DNA from: Shewanella schlegeliana
GTDB taxonomy: Bacteria; Pseudomonadota; Gammaproteobacteria; Enterobacterales; Shewanellaceae
Length of the DNA stretch: 64,000 nt
Reading direction: 5' to 3'
Assembly: GCF_016765635.1 (NCBI RefSeq)
Contig: NZ_JAESVD010000001.1
Span: 248,001-312,000 of the forward strand
A program made the translations under genes and the position numbers. The notes under the pieces were generated by a model, which did no database searches, was not told the DNA's origin, and was given only the letters and a program-made list of their open reading frames with translations. Shown here piece by piece: positions 16,895 through 25,733 of the stretch (positions are counted from its first letter, which is position 1; every line of letters starts with the position of its first letter).

Positions 16895-16968
16895 CAAATT
16901 GTTCAAGAGTGATTCGGCATGCTGTGGCTTCAGTATTGAGCACTTCACATCTTAGCAGGGCGTTACCG
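16889..16968 (+). mobile_element. Integron attC recombination site 2
   Basis: Starts ATTTAAC, the exact complement of the GTTAAAT that opens the cassette, as expected for a cassette's own attC. The left arm TGTTCAAGAGTG pairs with the right arm CACATCTTAGCA, and the site ends CTTAGCAGGGCGTTA, very like Vibrio-type attC ends. The last base triplet (CCG) departs from the RRRY rule. Confidence 0.8.
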
Positions 16969-17415
16969 TATATCCACTTGCCATACTTTCACTAATATGA
17001 GCCTTAACTTTAAGAGTTTTGACTCTAACGCGTTTATGTCCAATTCCGTGTTAGGTCTTTAATGATCACCAACATCTGAGTGGGCTAATTCTCAGAGAAA
17101 AATAGTCATATACCATAACGGTGTGGTCTTGGGTTTCAAGGTGAGGTATCTCAAAGAGATACTGTTCGAACGAGAGGCATTGATGCCGAACTGGCCGTTT
17201 AGCAGGGCTTTACAGCGTTTCACAGAGGTTGCGATATGTGAGCTTACTACCGACAGTAGCCTTTCTTCGTGGCCTCAGTGTCCTTCGAAGTGAGCTGCTT
17301 TTATCCCAAAGTGATTTAGGGCGGTTAGGCTTTGGTAAAGTAGCGAAAACGGCTGTTTTTATCACAATGAATAGATTATTCTCAGTCGGCAACTTTTTGA
17401 ATTGGATCGAGTCAA
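16969..17415. other. Intergenic region after the cassette
   Basis: It contains an imperfect inverted repeat CTAACGCG / CGTGTTAG (17025-17054) and an inverted copy of the mosaic repeat at about 17118-17240. No credible gene. The 3' part (17250-17415) presumably contains the promoter of the Ap4A phosphorylase gene. Confidence 0.45.
17118..17240. repeat. Inverted partial copy of the mosaic repeat
   Basis: Reverse complement of part of unit A: it carries GTATCTC aaa GAGATAC (17146-17162), then GTTCGAACGAGAGGCA, GATGCCGAACTGGCC and TTTACAGCGT. It has the same hairpin version as unit A rather than those of units B or C. Confidence 0.7.
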
Positions 17416-18213
17416 ATGCTTTGGACAATAGCGGAGAAGCTAACAGAGAGCGGTGTGCAAACCGGTATATTACTGCCGTTAACAGACGCAGATACATTAA
17501 TTGAACTAGATGGAATTAACTATTTAGGCAACATAGTCACAGAGAATATGGCGAAAAAGCATCAGCCGCAGGTGTCGCTACATGATCCCTTTATTGCTCC
17601 CTATGATCCTTCTCTTTATATTGGAGAGGTAGGTTCAGAGCATGTCTGTTTACTGAATAAATTTCCGATTATCACTCCGCATATATTGATCTGTGCTAAA
17701 GATTATCTTTCGCAAACATCGGCTTTAAGATTAGTCGATTTTCAGGCATGGGTTAAGGGCGTATCTTCGGTCGATACGCTGGGGTTTTTTAATGCAGGGC
17801 ACGATGCTGGCGCTAGCCAAATGCATCGTCATATGCAGTTAGTCAAGACGCCTATCTTATTAGAAGCTTCAATACTCTCAGGCCAATTACCCTTTAAGCA
17901 TTATCTATTTCAATTTGAACACTTAGATGCCGAATTATTGATGCAGCATTATCACGCCGCAATGCTTAAGTTTAGCCGCTACAAAACGACCAAGACTGAC
18001 GGCGCCGCGGAGTGTTTACCTTATAATATTTTACTGACTCAGCGATGGATGTTGATTGTGCCACGCTCCACTAATGTGGTGGGCCAAGTATCTGGCCACG
18101 GCTTGTGTTACAGCGGTCGATTTTTGGTTAGCTCAGAGGAGCAGCTTTGTTGGTTAACTGAGTATGGCTTTTTACAGTTCCTGACTGATTGTGGTTATCC
18201 GGCAGAGTCATAG
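17416..18213 (+). CDS. ATP adenylyltransferase / Ap4A phosphorylase family protein
   Basis: 265 residues, HIT superfamily, APA1/APA2 branch. The catalytic motif is GASQMHRHMQLV (HxHxQ type, about residues 134-145), and FNAGHDAGASQ precedes it as in the family. Members split diadenosine tetraphosphate with phosphate to ATP and ADP, limiting Ap4A in the cytoplasm. The N-terminus MLWTIAEKLTESGVQTGIL resembles bacterial homologues, which supports this start even though no strong Shine-Dalgarno is visible. Confidence 0.85.
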   Translation: MLWTIAEKLTESGVQTGILLPLTDADTLIELDGINYLGNIVTENMAKKHQPQVSLHDPFIAPYDPSLYIGEVGSEHVCLLNKFPIITPHILICAKDYLSQTSALRLVDFQAWVKGVSSVDTLGFFNAGHDAGASQMHRHMQLVKTPILLEASILSGQLPFKHYLFQFEHLDAELLMQHYHAAMLKFSRYKTTKTDGAAECLPYNILLTQRWMLIVPRSTNVVGQVSGHGLCYSGRFLVSSEEQLCWLTEYGFLQFLTDCGYPAES

Positions 18214-18375
18214 TTCTAGCTAAACTATAGATATAACCATATTTACTGCAATGCTGATATTCATAGCCAAGCAGCTTACTGATTTAAAAGCACAGTTTTA
18301 AAGGGCTGGTTGAAAGGCAGCTTTAAAAAGGTGCTTTAAAACGCTGTGTGTTCGAACACCTGCTCAATTGGAGTC

Positions 18376-18828
18376 TTAAGAGTCAAACTTGACGAGATCC
18401 GCTTCATCGGCGCCATCGTTACACTCACCTCGTATAGTGCCGCGATCATACTGAATTGTACGGTTGAGCTCGATATATCCCTCTTTACAATAGCCCGTCA
18501 TCTTGATGGTTTGCTGTAAACCATGCTCTACTTGCGCCGTCCAGCCGCTTAGGTCTGGCCCTTGATAACGTTGCTTTGTGCGTGAGCGTTTCTTCTGATT
18601 TGAGCGCACCTCGTGGGGCAAAGGTTCACTTTGTGGTGTCTCAATGGTGAGAATGGCGCGATAGGTAAAAAGCTTTAAGCCATTACTCTTTATATCAGTT
18701 CTGAAGGAGTCGGAAACTTGCCCAACAAACTCTTCGGCTTCAATATCAGGCTTACTGCTACAAGCGCTGAGTAGGGTACAGATTAGGGCAATAGAGGATA
18801 AAGTTGTAAGCCGTGATGTTAAGCACAT
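18376..18828 (-). CDS. Putative lipoprotein, unknown function
   Basis: The frame opens at 18870, but the start at 18828 gives a proper lipoprotein signal (MCLTSRLTTLSSIALICTLLSACSS) with lipobox LSAC. The mature 125-residue domain has a basic loop (RSNQKKRSRTKQRY) and two cysteines (GYCKEG, GECNDG) likely to pair. No family recognised. The downstream half is also present as a truncated, diverged copy at 12269-12543. Confidence 0.7.
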   Translation of the reverse strand: MCLTSRLTTLSSIALICTLLSACSSKPDIEAEEFVGQVSDSFRTDIKSNGLKLFTYRAILTIETPQSEPLPHEVRSNQKKRSRTKQRYQGPDLSGWTAQVEHGLQQTIKMTGYCKEGYIELNRTIQYDRGTIRGECNDGADEADLVKFDS

Positions 18829-18930
18829 AGGTGTTTTTTGTTCTAGTTTTTGGTTTATACAGTGCAGCATAACGTATATTTAAGTAAGTTAGCAGCGAGA
18901 TTACAGGATTTTACAGTTCATGGGCTTATA

Positions 18931-19045
18931 AGGCGCTAGGAACGAGGGCGCTGCGCTTCGAGAGCCTAGGAAAAGACAAACCTAGTATCAGTTCAGATTT
19001 ATCTTGCCTGACCTAGAACCTAGAACCTAGAACCTAGAACCTTCT
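18931..19045. repeat. CTAGG-rich repeat with heptamer tandem array
   Basis: Contains GCGCTAGGAACGAG and GCCTAGGAAAAG, then four exact tandem copies of CCTAGAA (19012-19039) plus a partial fifth. A similar arrangement (TTCCTAGGGCG...GATCTAGGAAAAGC) lies at 19650-19712. Confidence 0.65.
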
Positions 19046-19049
19046 TTTT

Positions 19050-19493
19050 TCACTTAACCACTAAAACGGGACATTTTGCTTTATTTGCTAACTGTTCAGA
19101 TACATTAGGGTTGAGCATATGAGATAGGCCTGTATGACCATGGCTGGCGATAACTATCATGCCAACATCATTCTCAATGCTATCCTCGAGGATCTGAGCA
19201 AAGGTATCACCGCTTCTTATGGCGGGTTTAACTTGAAGTGTCTTATTCAGCTGTGGCTCAATTTCCTTTACCAGCGCATCGAGCTTTTCGTTGGAATAGG
19301 CTTTAAGTTGAGTTTCTAACTCTTCAATACTCTCAACCACAATGCCGTAATTGTGTTCTCCGTAGGGTTTACTCATGACATGTAATAAACGGATATTCAC
19401 TTGATACAAGTTTGCCATCTCAATGGCATAGCCTAAAGCGTGGGATGCCGTTTCTGAAAAGTCAGTTGGGCACAAAATCTGGCGAGTACGCAT
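19050..19493 (-). CDS. Universal stress protein (UspA family)
   Basis: 147 residues, one Usp domain. It shows the family start QILCPTDFSETASHALGYAIEMA and the ATP-binding-type C-terminal motif VIASHGHTGLSHMLNPNVSEQLANKAKCPVLVVK (G-2x-G-9x-G(S/T) region; here GHTG then NVSEQ, so the last Gly-Ser is altered to Val-Ser). Usp proteins act in stress survival; the exact role is unknown. Confidence 0.9.
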   Translation of the reverse strand: MRTRQILCPTDFSETASHALGYAIEMANLYQVNIRLLHVMSKPYGEHNYGIVVESIEELETQLKAYSNEKLDALVKEIEPQLNKTLQVKPAIRSGDTFAQILEDSIENDVGMIVIASHGHTGLSHMLNPNVSEQLANKAKCPVLVVK

Positions 19494-20060
19494 AATAATA
19501 CCCTCTGTAAAAATATAACGTGAAACATTATTGATAACGCACTATATCCTCACCAATACCGTGGGGACTGTAATCGACTTAAGTGCTTATTTAATAATAG
19601 ACAGAATTTAGCTTGCTAGCTTATGAAAGTGGCTGGAAATAGCTCTATTGTTCCTAGGGCGTTCGCAGGCTCACTACGAGGACGCTCCTCTTCTCAGATC
19701 TAGGAAAAGCACAAGCATGTGTCGACTAAGTGTTAGGTTTATGTTACCGAGCCTAGAAAAAGCAGGTGTAGTCGGTATTTTAAGCTGTTATGTTGTTCAG
19801 TTGTTGAGGTGGGTTAGCTATTGGTTATGTCGACACTATAGTGTGTAACACTTGTTTTTGAAAAATGCATTTTCGATTTTTTATTGGTGTGTTTTTTGAG
19901 GATTATTCAGTCTAGTAAGGGTAAATTTTGTTATTTGTCTTATTTGGTCATAACTCGTTAGTGAATCACATTAATTGACAATGCTGCGTGTTATTTTTGG
20001 ATTAAATAATCAAAGGGGTATCAATGCCTCTTAATAAAGTATGTCTGTGATGGAGCTAGG
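19494..20060. other. Intergenic region upstream of the symporter
   Basis: 567 bp. Holds the second CTAGG-type repeat (about 19650-19760) and an AT-rich leader before 20061. A short open frame at 19648 lies within the repeat and is not credible. Confidence 0.4.
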
Positions 20061-21323
20061 GTGTTGAACAAAAAGAAAAAGTTTTATAAAAACATTGGAT
20101 TCCAAGTGGTTGTAGCCATGGTCCTAGGCGCGATCGTGGGTATGATGATGGGAGAAGATGCTTCAATCTTCGCTCCGCTGGGTACGTTTTTTATTCACTT
20201 AATTAAAATGTTGGTGATCCCGTTAGTTGCTGTTTCAATTATTGCGGGTGCTGCGAGCTTAGGTGCTGGCCCATCGGCGGGTAAAGTAGGTATTGGCACC
20301 ATAGGTTTCTTCATGGTGACATCAGCATTAGCTGTGACCTTGGCACTGGTGATGGGAGAGTTCTTCCAGCCTGGTGTTGGCATGGACTTCTCACAGCATA
20401 CAGCAGGTCTGGCTGCAGTCACCGCTGAGCAGGGCGCACTACCTGGTGTGGCCGATACGATTATCGGTATGATCCCAACTAACGTATTCGAGGCGCTAAC
20501 TGGCGGTAACATTCTACAGATCTTAGTATTCTGTATCTTCTTTGGTATCGCATTGACTAAAGTTAATCAAGAAGCCGCTAAGCCGATTACTTCTGCACTT
20601 AATACTATCGTTGAAGCCTTTATTTGGATGATTAACATCGTGATGTTGATTGCTCCTATTGGTGTGTTTGGTTTGATGGCTGACTCTGTTGGTACCTTTG
20701 GCTTCCAATCATTGACAGTGGTATTGAACCTGTTTGTGGTTTATGTCGCAGCTATCTTAATCTACGGTTTTATCTTCTTCCCATTGATGGTGAAGTTCTT
20801 CTCTAACGTTCCGGTTGGTAAGTTCCTATCGGCAATGAAGAAGCCGCAAGCATTGGCTATGTCTACCGCTTCATCTATGGCTGCGCTGCCTGTGAACATC
20901 GAAGTGTGTGAGAAAGAGCTAGGCGTATCTAAGTCGACTGCTGCGTTTGTATTGCCTTTAGGCGCAACTATCAACATGAGTGGTAACGCGATTTACTACG
21001 GTCTAGTTGCGGTATTCTTCGCTCAGATGTTCAATGTAGAGTTAGGCCTTGCTGCTTACGTTGCTATCATCTTCACTTCGACATTGGGCGCAATTGGCCA
21101 AGCGGGTGTACCGGGTCCATCATTCCTAGTGATTGCGGTATTAGTTGCTGCAGGTATTCCAATTGAAGGCCTACCACTACTGTTCGCTCTTGACCGTGTG
21201 TTTGACATGATCAGAACCACGCTAAACATTACTGGCGATGCAGTTTGTGCTGTGGTTATCGATAAGTTTAACCCAGAAACTGAAATCCCTGTGCCAGTTG
21301 AACAGGCTAACGCCAATAGCTAA
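20061..21323 (+). CDS. Dicarboxylate/amino acid:cation symporter (DAACS, GltP/DctA-like)
   Basis: 420 residues, eight helices plus two re-entrant hairpins as in GltPh. The HP1 serine-rich loop (STASSMAALPVN) and the TM7 motif (NMSGNAIYYG; canonical NMDGT) are visible, as is the HP2 region GQAGVPGPSFL. These transporters bring in glutamate, aspartate, C4-dicarboxylates or neutral amino acids with Na+ or H+. The NMSGN variant argues against assuming glutamate. The start is GTG with GGAG about 8 nt upstream. Monocistronic, followed by a strong terminator. Confidence 0.9.
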   Translation: MLNKKKKFYKNIGFQVVVAMVLGAIVGMMMGEDASIFAPLGTFFIHLIKMLVIPLVAVSIIAGAASLGAGPSAGKVGIGTIGFFMVTSALAVTLALVMGEFFQPGVGMDFSQHTAGLAAVTAEQGALPGVADTIIGMIPTNVFEALTGGNILQILVFCIFFGIALTKVNQEAAKPITSALNTIVEAFIWMINIVMLIAPIGVFGLMADSVGTFGFQSLTVVLNLFVVYVAAILIYGFIFFPLMVKFFSNVPVGKFLSAMKKPQALAMSTASSMAALPVNIEVCEKELGVSKSTAAFVLPLGATINMSGNAIYYGLVAVFFAQMFNVELGLAAYVAIIFTSTLGAIGQAGVPGPSFLVIAVLVAAGIPIEGLPLLFALDRVFDMIRTTLNITGDAVCAVVIDKFNPETEIPVPVEQANANS

Positions 21324-21382
21324 CCCTATTTAGCTAACGTCCGTCGTTAATGCTTAGCCGTTAACTGCTAAGTTAACAACAG

Positions 21383-21408
21383 AAAGCCCTCTAAAAAGAG
21401 GGCTTTTT
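21383..21408 (+). terminator. Terminator after the symporter gene
   Basis: Stem AAAGCCCTC / GAGGGCTTT with loop TAAAAA and T run. It can also act for the convergent slipin gene. Confidence 0.9.
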
Positions 21409-21459
21409 CGTGTTTAAAGACGAGAGATGGAACGCTTGCCTTGAAACTATATTTTCCTG

Positions 21460-22236
21460 CTATGGTTTTTTATCCTGCTCTCTAAATACACCCTTGAGTA
21501 GATCCATGGGGAGGGGGAACAGAATGGTTGAGTTCTTCTCTCCGGCTATTTCAGTGAGGGTTTGCAAATAACGCAGTAATATGGCGTTGGGCTCTGAAGA
21601 GAGTTTCTCGGCGGCTTCAACCAATTTTGCGGAGGCTTCCATCTCACCAGAGGCGTGGATCACCTTGGCTCGACGAGTACGTTCGGCTTCGGCCTGTCTT
21701 GCAATTGCCCTAATCATGGTTTCATTGAGATCGACATGTTTGATCTCGACGTTAGATACCTTAATTCCCCAGCCATCGGTACGAGTATCGAGAATGGCTT
21801 GAATATCGGTATTGAGCATCTCTCGATTGGCCAACATCTCATCGAGTTCATGTTGACCGAGCACCGAGCGTAAGGTGGTTTGTGCCAGTTGTGATGTGGC
21901 TTGCAGATAGTCTTCGACGTTGATAATCGCTTTTTGAGCATCGATCACCCTAAAGTAGATCACCGCATTAACCCTTACAGAGACGTTATCGCGGCTGATC
22001 ACATCCTGAGTCGGTACATCCATCACCACGGTACGCAGATCGACTCGTACCATCTGCTGCACTATGGGGATCACTATGATCAACCCTGGGCCCTTTACTC
22101 GATAAAAACGACCCAGTAGGAAGATCACACCGCGCTCATACTCTCTTAAAATCTTAAACATGCTGACGAGCAAGGCGACAACCAGGAAGGTTAATACGCC
22201 GATAAAGACGCTGCCATTACTGACAATAGGTTCCAT
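21460..22236 (-). CDS. Slipin (stomatin/SPFH family membrane protein)
   Basis: 258 residues: an N-terminal membrane helix (about residues 11-27), then the SPFH/Band 7 domain ([38 protein letters not shown]) and a C-terminal helical part with [16 protein letters not shown]. Slipins form membrane-associated oligomers and are partnered by NfeD proteases. It follows the NfeD gene by 10 bp on the same strand, a conserved bacterial and archaeal pairing. Confidence 0.9.
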   Translation of the reverse strand: MEPIVSNGSVFIGVLTFLVVALLVSMFKILREYERGVIFLLGRFYRVKGPGLIIVIPIVQQMVRVDLRTVVMDVPTQDVISRDNVSVRVNAVIYFRVIDAQKAIINVEDYLQATSQLAQTTLRSVLGQHELDEMLANREMLNTDIQAILDTRTDGWGIKVSNVEIKHVDLNETMIRAIARQAEAERTRRAKVIHASGEMEASAKLVEAAEKLSSEPNAILLRYLQTLTEIAGEKNSTILFPLPMDLLKGVFREQDKKP

Positions 22237-22246
22237 ATTAGGTTCC

Positions 22247-23746
22247 TTAGCTATTGAGCACTGCTTGATTAGAAATTGGAGGCAGTTCGACCTCCAGCGA
22301 AAGATCGTGACGTACTACAACGGTAACTTGTTGGCCTTTTAGAAGTGCTGAGTGAGAGTTGGCCGCCCAGACCTCACCTTGAAGCAGTACAAAGCCTTTG
22401 TATGTAGGTCGAGTGTCGCTTACATTGCGGGCTTCAAGCACATCTGTTTCTAGCTTTTCTCTTTCGAGCATATTCCTTTCGAGCTCTGACAGCGTAAAAT
22501 CATCAACGACCAGTGCTGTCTGACCCACAATCAGACCATCACCACTGACCGCTGGCGATTTTCGGCTACGCCATAGTGTGCCCAGTACTAAAAGCGACAT
22601 TAACGTCACCGCCACCGACACCGCTGCGATGAGAGGCAGTGAAAGGGCAAAGTGATCGGTTTCGGTATCGAGTAAGAACAAGGAGCCGATGGCAAAGGCG
22701 GCAATACCTCCCAAGCCAAATATGCCAAAGCTTGGGGCGAAAGATTCAATGGTGATAAGTGCGATCCCGAGTAGCAACAAGCCTAAGCCCGCATAACTAA
22801 TGGGTAACATCTGGAATGCATATAAGGCTATCAGCAGGCTAATGGCTCCTGTCACACCAGCGACGCCTATCCCCGGACTATAGAATTCAAGCAAGATACC
22901 GTAGATCCCGATTAACATCAGAATATAAGCTACGTTGGGATTGGTAATTGTGGAGATGATACGGTTACGCCAGTCGGGTTTTAAATAATGTAGTTCGGCA
23001 TTATCTAAAGCCAATGTTAGTTGTCGATGATCTATCTCAACTTGCCATCCTGTAAGCTCGGCGACTAACCGCGGCGCATCGGGACTGATGATGTTGATAA
23101 CATTCATTTCGAGCGCTTCTTTTGCCGTTAGAGTCGCCGCTTCTTTTACGGCTAGCTCGGCCCATTGCTCATTCCTGCCCCGAAGCTGCGCTAACGCACG
23201 TATATAAGCAATGGCATCATTGAGGACTTTCTTTTCCATTGCACTCTGGGACGCGGGGGCTGTTTTCTCCTCATCCTGTGGATCGTTTTTTGGTGCCGGC
23301 GTTGGTGTGCTACCTGGACCAATACTGACAGGTGTTGCAGCGCCTAAGGTGGTGGCATCGGCCATGGCGGCAATATGGCAGGCATAAAGAATATAGGTGC
23401 CAGCACTGGCCGCTCTTGCGCCTGGAGGGGCGACTAAGCAGGCGATAGGGACTGAGGAGTTTAGAATCGTTTGGTTGATATCTCTTAGGCTGGAAACGAG
23501 GCCTCCTGGTGTGTCCATTACGATAACGACGAGCGCGACTTCGCCATTTCCGAGTGCAGCGCTCGCATTTGCTTGCTCAATACCCTGAGTGAGGTACTCA
23601 CTGGTTGCCGGACCGATGGCGCCTTCAAATTCAAGAACCAAGACTTGTGGCCTTGGGGTCATGCTCGACTCTTGTGTCGTGTCGGCATAGCTGTTGGCAC
23701 AACAAAATGAGAGTTGCAGAAAAATTGCAACCAGTAGCAGTGACAT
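22247..23746 (-). CDS. Long NfeD family membrane serine protease
   Basis: The frame extends to a TTG at 23824, but the ATG at 23746 gives a clean signal peptide ([21 protein letters not shown]). A ClpP-like protease domain follows: [13 protein letters not shown], and [16 protein letters not shown] with the nucleophile Ser in AASAGT; a Lys in the region [19 protein letters not shown] is the probable base. Next come about five membrane helices and a C-terminal NfeD OB-fold ([14 protein letters not shown]...[14 protein letters not shown]). The archaeal homologue cleaves the C-terminus of its slipin partner. Residues of about 130-165 form a proline-rich linker within the protease domain. Confidence 0.9.
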   Translation of the reverse strand: MSLLLVAIFLQLSFCCANSYADTTQESSMTPRPQVLVLEFEGAIGPATSEYLTQGIEQANASAALGNGEVALVVIVMDTPGGLVSSLRDINQTILNSSVPIACLVAPPGARAASAGTYILYACHIAAMADATTLGAATPVSIGPGSTPTPAPKNDPQDEEKTAPASQSAMEKKVLNDAIAYIRALAQLRGRNEQWAELAVKEAATLTAKEALEMNVINIISPDAPRLVAELTGWQVEIDHRQLTLALDNAELHYLKPDWRNRIISTITNPNVAYILMLIGIYGILLEFYSPGIGVAGVTGAISLLIALYAFQMLPISYAGLGLLLLGIALITIESFAPSFGIFGLGGIAAFAIGSLFLLDTETDHFALSLPLIAAVSVAVTLMSLLVLGTLWRSRKSPAVSGDGLIVGQTALVVDDFTLSELERNMLEREKLETDVLEARNVSDTRPTYKGFVLLQGEVWAANSHSALLKGQQVTVVVRHDLSLEVELPPISNQAVLNS

Positions 23747-24371
23747 AAAGGTGGACAATCTGTGTGATAGCAAAATAAGTAACCAATATTCAGCCTTATG
23801 GATAAGTCTAGTGCAGCCTGACAAGTTTGGCGCAGTTGATGGCTAATGAATGACAAAATGACTTTTTTCTAAACCAAGGTCGAGATAGACCAAGGCAATA
23901 AAAAATTGAGGCTTAATGCCATCTTGGTTGTGGTGTCGTGGTTAGGGCAAAGATGAGAAAAATTCGTGATGATAGCTGTAACTGAAAGCGAGTCACGTGA
24001 GTGTTATTTTTATTGTGTAATTTTACTGTCAATCCAAAGGGCTAGCCTTAGATTGAAGATTGTTCACTACTGGTCTTTTAAAAGATATGTGAAGCTATCT
24101 TGTTGTTAAAGTACGGTTTTTATCGATTTTTGTTTGTAATGCCGCTGTTGTGAATTCAATTGGTTGTTTATTATGTTATTTACGTATTAAAACTACATAA
24201 AAAGTAATTTTAACTGACGCTTTGGAATGTCTGTCACGAAACGCTCTCGGTGAGTGCTATTTTTTGTTGGTAACTTACAATTTTGGACGCAAAGTGTGAA
24301 GTCTAGCTCGGAATATTAGTTAACAAACATTTATTATTGTGCATCCAATTTTTTAACGGTTGATTTTAGTG
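23747..24371. promoter_or_regulatory. Divergent control region between nfeD and nqrA
   Basis: About 600 bp, AT-rich, between divergent transcription units. It should contain promoters for both operons. I could not single out a convincing -35/-10 pair or a known riboswitch. Confidence 0.4.
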
Positions 24372-25733
24372 ATGGCAGGTTACTCAAACCAAGTTATAAC
24401 GATAAAAAAGGGCTTAGATGTGCCCATAGCCGGTGAACCTTCGCAAGTGATCCATGATGGCCCTAAGGCATCTCATGTAGCCTTGCTCGGTGAAGAATAT
24501 GTCGGCTTAAAACCCACTATGCTTGTAGAGGTTGGGGATAGCGTTCAAAAGGGCCAGGCTCTTTTTGAAGATAAAAAAAATATCGGTGTCATCTATACTG
24601 CACCCGCAAGTGGTAAGGTCATCGCCATTAATCGTGGTGAACGCAGACTTTTCCAATCAATCGTTATTGAATGTGATGACACTGAGGCAAAAAACTTTAC
24701 AGCAAGTAAAGATATAGACTCGCTAAGTCGTCAAGCCGTACAAGACAAACTTGTTGAAAGTGGTTTATGGACTGCACTACGTACACGACCTTTCTCGAAA
24801 GCCCCTCAACTAGATAGCCTTCCTGCTGGTATTTTTGTTAGCGCAATGGACAGCAATCCATTGGCCGCCGAACCTAGACTGATTATTCGTGAACAAGAGC
24901 AAGCATTTGCTGCGGGCTTACAGGTATTGAGCCAGCTGACGGATGGAAAGGTACACCTATGCCAAGAGCAAGGCGAACCTTTGCCAGGTCATGACTTACC
25001 CAAAGTCAGCAATCACTATTTTGCCGGAGTCCATCCCGCCGGCATCGTCGGCACTCATATTCATTTTGTTTTGCCTGCCAGCCTTGATCGTCCAGTGTGG
25101 CACCTTGGCTATCAAGACGTTATCGCCTACGGCAAGCTATTTTTAACGGGTGAGCTTTATACCGATCGCGTTGTTGCATTGGCCGGTCCCGACGTGATCA
25201 ATCCGCGCCTTATTCGAATTCAAGCGGGCGCACAGCTATCTGAAGTCATTCGTGGTGAGCTTAAAGAGGGCTTCTCTCGGGTGGTGTCTGGTTCACTATT
25301 GTCGGGTCATACCGCAAAAGGACCTCATGATTTCCTAGGCCGTTTCCATAATCAAATCAGCGTGCTGCAAGAAGATGCTAAGCATCAGCTATTACCTTGG
25401 GTACGTGGCGGCTCGACTAAGTTCTCCATTACCCGCGCGGTAACATCACGCCTTAAGGGGGCTAAGCAGCTGTTCGACTTTACCACTCACACTGGCGGTT
25501 CGGCGCGCGCCATGATGGCCTTTGGTCAGCTAGATCGCGTCATGCCATTGGATATCTTACCGACCTTGTTAGTGAGAGACCTTGTGGTACGTGATACCGA
25601 TGAGGCGCAAGCGCTTGGGGCACTAGAGTTGGATGAAGAAGATTTAGCACTGTGTACATTTGTCTGCCCTGGCAAGTATGACTTTGGTAAAGAGCTGCGT
25701 GCTTGTTTAGAGATTATTGAGAGGGAAGGGTAA
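24372..25733 (+). CDS. nqrA: Na+-translocating NADH:quinone reductase subunit A
   Basis: NqrA is the cytoplasmic quinone-associated subunit of the Na+-pumping Na+-NQR. The N-terminus ITIKKGLDVPIAGEPSQVI and KASHVALLGEEYVGLKPTM match Vibrio NqrA closely. The frame opens at a TTG (24360); the ATG at 24372 is preferred because it lies just ahead of the conserved ITIKKGLD. Stop overlaps the nqrB start (TAATG). First gene of the operon. Confidence 0.97.
   Translation: MAGYSNQVITIKKGLDVPIAGEPSQVIHDGPKASHVALLGEEYVGLKPTMLVEVGDSVQKGQALFEDKKNIGVIYTAPASGKVIAINRGERRLFQSIVIECDDTEAKNFTASKDIDSLSRQAVQDKLVESGLWTALRTRPFSKAPQLDSLPAGIFVSAMDSNPLAAEPRLIIREQEQAFAAGLQVLSQLTDGKVHLCQEQGEPLPGHDLPKVSNHYFAGVHPAGIVGTHIHFVLPASLDRPVWHLGYQDVIAYGKLFLTGELYTDRVVALAGPDVINPRLIRIQAGAQLSEVIRGELKEGFSRVVSGSLLSGHTAKGPHDFLGRFHNQISVLQEDAKHQLLPWVRGGSTKFSITRAVTSRLKGAKQLFDFTTHTGGSARAMMAFGQLDRVMPLDILPTLLVRDLVVRDTDEAQALGALELDEEDLALCTFVCPGKYDFGKELRACLEIIEREG

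Noticed and set aside
17025..17054. CTAACGCG / CGTGTTAG inverted repeat as a third attC site
   Set aside because: It has R-box-like ends but is only 30 bp and lacks the L boxes; more likely a simple hairpin.
17210..17504. Overlapping ORFs on both strands before the Ap4A phosphorylase gene
   Set aside because: They run through the inverted mosaic repeat and into the real gene; no protein signature.
19012..19039. CCTAGAA tandem array as a CRISPR-like structure
   Set aside because: Units are 7 bp with no spacers.
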